Source of the DNA: an uncultured Lachnospiraceae bacterium
GTDB taxonomy: Bacteria; Bacillota; Clostridia; Lachnospirales; Lachnospiraceae
Assembly (NCBI GenBank): GCA_945836355.1
Contig: CAMALD010000094.1
Coordinates: 1-6,091 of the forward strand
Reading direction: 5' to 3'
Length of the DNA stretch: 6,091 nucleotides
The stretch's first letter is position 1; the number at the start of each line of letters is the position of its first letter. The notes beneath the pieces were generated by a model. It did not search any database, was not told where the DNA came from, and saw only the letters and a program-made list of their open reading frames with translations. Made by a program: the position numbers and the translations under genes. This document shows positions 4,005 to 6,091 of this stretch, piece after piece.

Positions 4005-4721
4005 ATGGACAAATTGTCACTGGAACAGGAACTGAAGAACAATGCATATCCGGGACGCGGTATTGTAATCGGACGCTCGGAGGATGGCAAAAAGGCGGTT
4101 ACCGCATATTTTATTATGGGTAGAAGTGTAAACAGCCGCAACCGTGTATTTGTAACCGAGGGCGAGGGCATCCGCACGGAGGCATTTGACCCGTCAAAGC
4201 TTGAAGACCCGAGCCTGATTATCTACGCGCCGGTGCGGGTACTTGGCAACAAGACCATCGTAACCAACGGCGACCAGACCGATACCATCTACGACGGAAT
4301 GGACCGGCAGCTTACCTTTGAGCAGTCTCTTTGCTCCCGTGAATTTGAGCCGGATGGTCCGAACTATACACCACGCATTTCCGGAGTGATGCATGTGGAA
4401 GGCGGAAAGTACGATTTTGCAATGTCCATCCTAAAGAGCGATAACGGTGATCCGTCATGCTGCAATCGTTATACCTATTCCTATTCCAACCCGAAGGCGG
4501 GTGAGGGACGTTTCATCCACACTTACATGCATGACGGCAATCCACTGCCAAGCTTTGAGGGCGAGCCGAAGTGGGTAGGTATCTCCGGTGATATCAATAC
4601 CTTTGGCGACATGGTATGGAACAGCCTCAATGAGGAGAATAAGGTCTCTCTGTTTGTGCGCTTTATTGATATCGAGACCGGAAGATACGAGACAAAAATC
4701 TATAATAAAAATCAGAAATAG
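4005..4721 (+). CDS. purO: IMP cyclohydrolase, PurO type
   Basis: A 238-residue cytosolic protein of the PurO-like IMP cyclohydrolase family (N-terminal-nucleophile-like fold, first known in archaea). It closes the ring of FAICAR to give IMP, the last step of de novo purine synthesis. Family segments seen are YPGRGIVIGRSEDG (15-28), MGRSVNSRNRVF (38-49), NGDQTDTIYDG (88-98) and EPDGPNYTPRISG (115-127). The length fits one complete domain. The start at 4005 is preferred because GGAGG (3995-3999) lies 5 nt upstream; an in-frame ATG at 3993 overlaps that ribosome site and has a poor one of its own. The gene lies about 100 nt after the ZTP riboswitch and 152 nt before a formyltransferase lacking its own cyclohydrolase domain, so it supplies the missing activity. 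Some bacterial homologues are not biochemically tested; the context makes the assignment strong. Confidence 0.9.
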   Translation: MDKLSLEQELKNNAYPGRGIVIGRSEDGKKAVTAYFIMGRSVNSRNRVFVTEGEGIRTEAFDPSKLEDPSLIIYAPVRVLGNKTIVTNGDQTDTIYDGMDRQLTFEQSLCSREFEPDGPNYTPRISGVMHVEGGKYDFAMSILKSDNGDPSCCNRYTYSYSNPKAGEGRFIHTYMHDGNPLPSFEGEPKWVGISGDINTFGDMVWNSLNEENKVSLFVRFIDIETGRYETKIYNKNQK

Positions 4722-4739
4722 GCATAGTGAAAAAAGCGG

Positions 4740-4814
4740 CGCCGGAGTGTTACGGACGGAACTTTTTGTCTGTGGTCATTCAAGGAAAATTGAATAAACC
4801 GGCGTTTCCACAGA
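4740..4814 (+). other. Alternative RNA pairings in the purO-purH gap
   Basis: CGCCGG (4740-4745) can pair with CCGGCG (4799-4804), and TCTGTGG (4769-4775) with CCACAGA (4808-4814). These two pairings cross, so they must compete or form a pseudoknot. A small hairpin ATTCAA/TTGAAT (4778-4783 with 4790-4795) sits inside. A TTTTT run (4763-4767) follows no strong stem, so I do not call a terminator. The significance is open. Confidence 0.35.
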
Positions 4815-4841
4815 AAAAATAACAAATTATATGCGGTTTAT

Positions 4842-4850
4842 TGGTATACT
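4842..4850 (+). promoter_or_regulatory. Possible internal extended -10 promoter of purH
   Basis: TGG followed by TATACT (4845-4850) resembles an extended -10 element. No good -35 is seen. The start would be near 4857, just before the ribosome site of the next gene. It may give riboswitch-independent expression of the formyltransferase. Confidence 0.35.
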
Positions 4851-4873
4851 TGAAGAAAGGAATGGAGAATAAT

Positions 4874-6052
4874 ATGAATGAGATTCAGTTAAAGTACGGA
4901 TGCAATCCAAATCAGAAGCCATCGAGGATTTTTATGGAGGACGGAACAGACCTTCCGGTAACGGTATTGAACGGCAAGCCGGGCTACATCAATTTCCTTG
5001 ATGCATTTAACGGCTGGCAGCTGGTAAAGGAGTTAAAGCAGGCAACCGGACTTCCGGCAGCCACTTCTTTTAAGCATGTATCCCCGGCAGGGGCAGCAGT
5101 AGGCCGTCCGCTCAGCGATACCTTGGCAAAGATTTACTGGGTAGACGATCTCGGTGAGCTTACTCCGCTTGCAAGCGCCTATGCACGTGCAAGAGGTGCT
5201 GACCGCATGTCTTCCTACGGCGATTTCATCGCATTGTCCGACGTATGTGATGTCTGCACGGCCAATCTGATTAAGCGTGAGGTATCGGACGGTGTCATCG
5301 CACCGGGATATGAGCCGGAAGCACTTGAAATTCTCAAGTCCAAGAAAAAGGGTAATTACAATGTGATTCAGATTGACCCGTCCTATGTACCGGCAGAGCT
5401 TGAGCGCAAGCAGGTATATGGTATCACCTTTGAGCAGGGCAGAAATGAACTCAACTGTGACGAGGAGCTTCTTTCCAATATCGTAACAAAGAACAAGGAT
5501 ATTCCGGAGAGCGCTCTGATGGATATGAAGATTTCCCTTATTACGCTGAAGTATACCCAGTCCAACTCGGTATGCTATGTAAAGGATGGTCAGGCAATCG
5601 GCATCGGCGCCGGGCAGCAGTCCAGAATCCACTGCACAAGACTTGCGGGACAGAAAGCAGACAACTGGTTCCTGCGTCAGTCCCCACAGGTAATGGGACT
5701 GCAGTTCCTGGATGGTCTCGGACGCGCAGACCGCGACAATGCGATTGACGTTTACATGGGCGATGAGTATGAGGACGTACTCGCCGATGGTACCTGGGAG
5801 CACATCTTTAAGGTAAAGCCTGCCGTGTTCACCCGCGAGGAGAAGAAGGCATGGCTGGCAAATATGCAGGATGTTGTCTGCGGCTCGGATGCATTTTTCC
5901 CGTTCTCTGATAACGTGGAGAGAGTGCATAAGAGCGGCGTCAGGTACATTGCGCAGCCGGGTGGCTCCATTCGTGACGATGCGGTTATCGAATGCTGCGA
6001 TAAGTACGGTATTGCGATGGCGTTTACGGGAATTCGTTTGTTCCATCATTGA
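4874..6052 (+). CDS. purH: Stand-alone AICAR formyltransferase (PurH C-terminal domain type)
   Basis: A 392-residue enzyme that transfers the formyl group of 10-formyl-tetrahydrofolate to AICAR, making FAICAR. It matches only the transformylase part of bifunctional PurH: KYGCNPNQ (7-14), the catalytic Lys-His pair in SFKHVSPAGAAVG (66-78; Lys68, His69), KYTQSNSV (226-233), GAGQQSRIHCTRLAG (245-259), GSDAFFPFSD (337-346), QPGGSIRD (361-368) and the terminal FTGIRLFHH. The N-terminal MGS-like cyclohydrolase domain of usual PurH (roughly 200 residues, total near 500-530) is absent. This is not truncation: the protein begins right at the domain, and a PurO-type cyclohydrolase is encoded just upstream. 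The start at 4874 has GGAG (4864-4867) 6 nt upstream; the ATG at 4862 overlaps that site. It is probably co-transcribed with purO under the ZTP riboswitch, with a possible extra promoter at 4842-4850. No terminator is visible before the window ends. Confidence 0.93.
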   Translation: MNEIQLKYGCNPNQKPSRIFMEDGTDLPVTVLNGKPGYINFLDAFNGWQLVKELKQATGLPAATSFKHVSPAGAAVGRPLSDTLAKIYWVDDLGELTPLASAYARARGADRMSSYGDFIALSDVCDVCTANLIKREVSDGVIAPGYEPEALEILKSKKKGNYNVIQIDPSYVPAELERKQVYGITFEQGRNELNCDEELLSNIVTKNKDIPESALMDMKISLITLKYTQSNSVCYVKDGQAIGIGAGQQSRIHCTRLAGQKADNWFLRQSPQVMGLQFLDGLGRADRDNAIDVYMGDEYEDVLADGTWEHIFKVKPAVFTREEKKAWLANMQDVVCGSDAFFPFSDNVERVHKSGVRYIAQPGGSIRDDAVIECCDKYGIAMAFTGIRLFHH

Positions 6053-6091
6053 TTTGTATAAGATAGCACATTATATTGCAATAAAAATAAT

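Noticed and set aside
5033..6049. Long minus-strand frame opposite the formyltransferase gene
   Set aside because: It lies fully antisense to a gene with clear AICAR formyltransferase motifs, has no matching domain and no good ribosome site; a codon-bias shadow.
6053..6091. AT-rich tail after the formyltransferase
   Set aside because: No complete terminator, promoter or gene can be supported in the 39 bases before the window ends.

Overview
The window reads as chromosomal DNA of an anaerobic gut or rumen Firmicute, most likely a Lachnospiraceae member (Roseburia / Agathobacter / Butyrivibrio-like). The reasons are strong GGAGG ribosome sites, moderate GC, a DUF4317 protein, a ZTP riboswitch driving a 'split' purH module, and a secreted GH10 xylanase with a TP-rich linker. 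This placement is inferred from gene content only.

Left part (1-520): the most interesting locus is a compact type I toxin-antitoxin module of the Fst/TxpA/Hol-Tox kind. A 32-residue hydrophobic toxin peptide is encoded on the minus strand (206-304). A convergent small antisense-type RNA is made from the plus strand (about 117-212). Each has a near-consensus sigma-A promoter with 17-bp spacing, and they share one bidirectional hairpin. The toxin mRNA leader can hide its own Shine-Dalgarno, and short repeats shared by the two RNAs are candidate pairing sites. An unassigned terminator-like hairpin follows at 489-520.

Middle part (584-3532): a small Dabb-family protein (584-886), then a GH10 endo-xylanase lipoprotein (1008-2264) with its own extended -10 promoter, then a convergent DUF4317 gene (2297-3532, minus). 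A perfect 11-bp hairpin sits in the 3' end of the DUF4317 gene and can serve both genes. The DUF4317 leader holds two large tandem inverted repeats (3572-3687).

Right part (3749-6052): a ZTP/ZMP (pfl) riboswitch with an overlapping intrinsic terminator (3785-3903) precedes an IMP cyclohydrolase of the PurO type (4005-4721) and a stand-alone AICAR formyltransferase equal to the C-terminal part of PurH (4874-6052). Together they do the last two steps of de novo IMP synthesis. The riboswitch ligand ZMP (AICAR) is the formyltransferase substrate, so the module should switch on when AICAR builds up, for example when 10-formyl-tetrahydrofolate is short. The purO-purH gap has alternative RNA pairings and a possible internal promoter.
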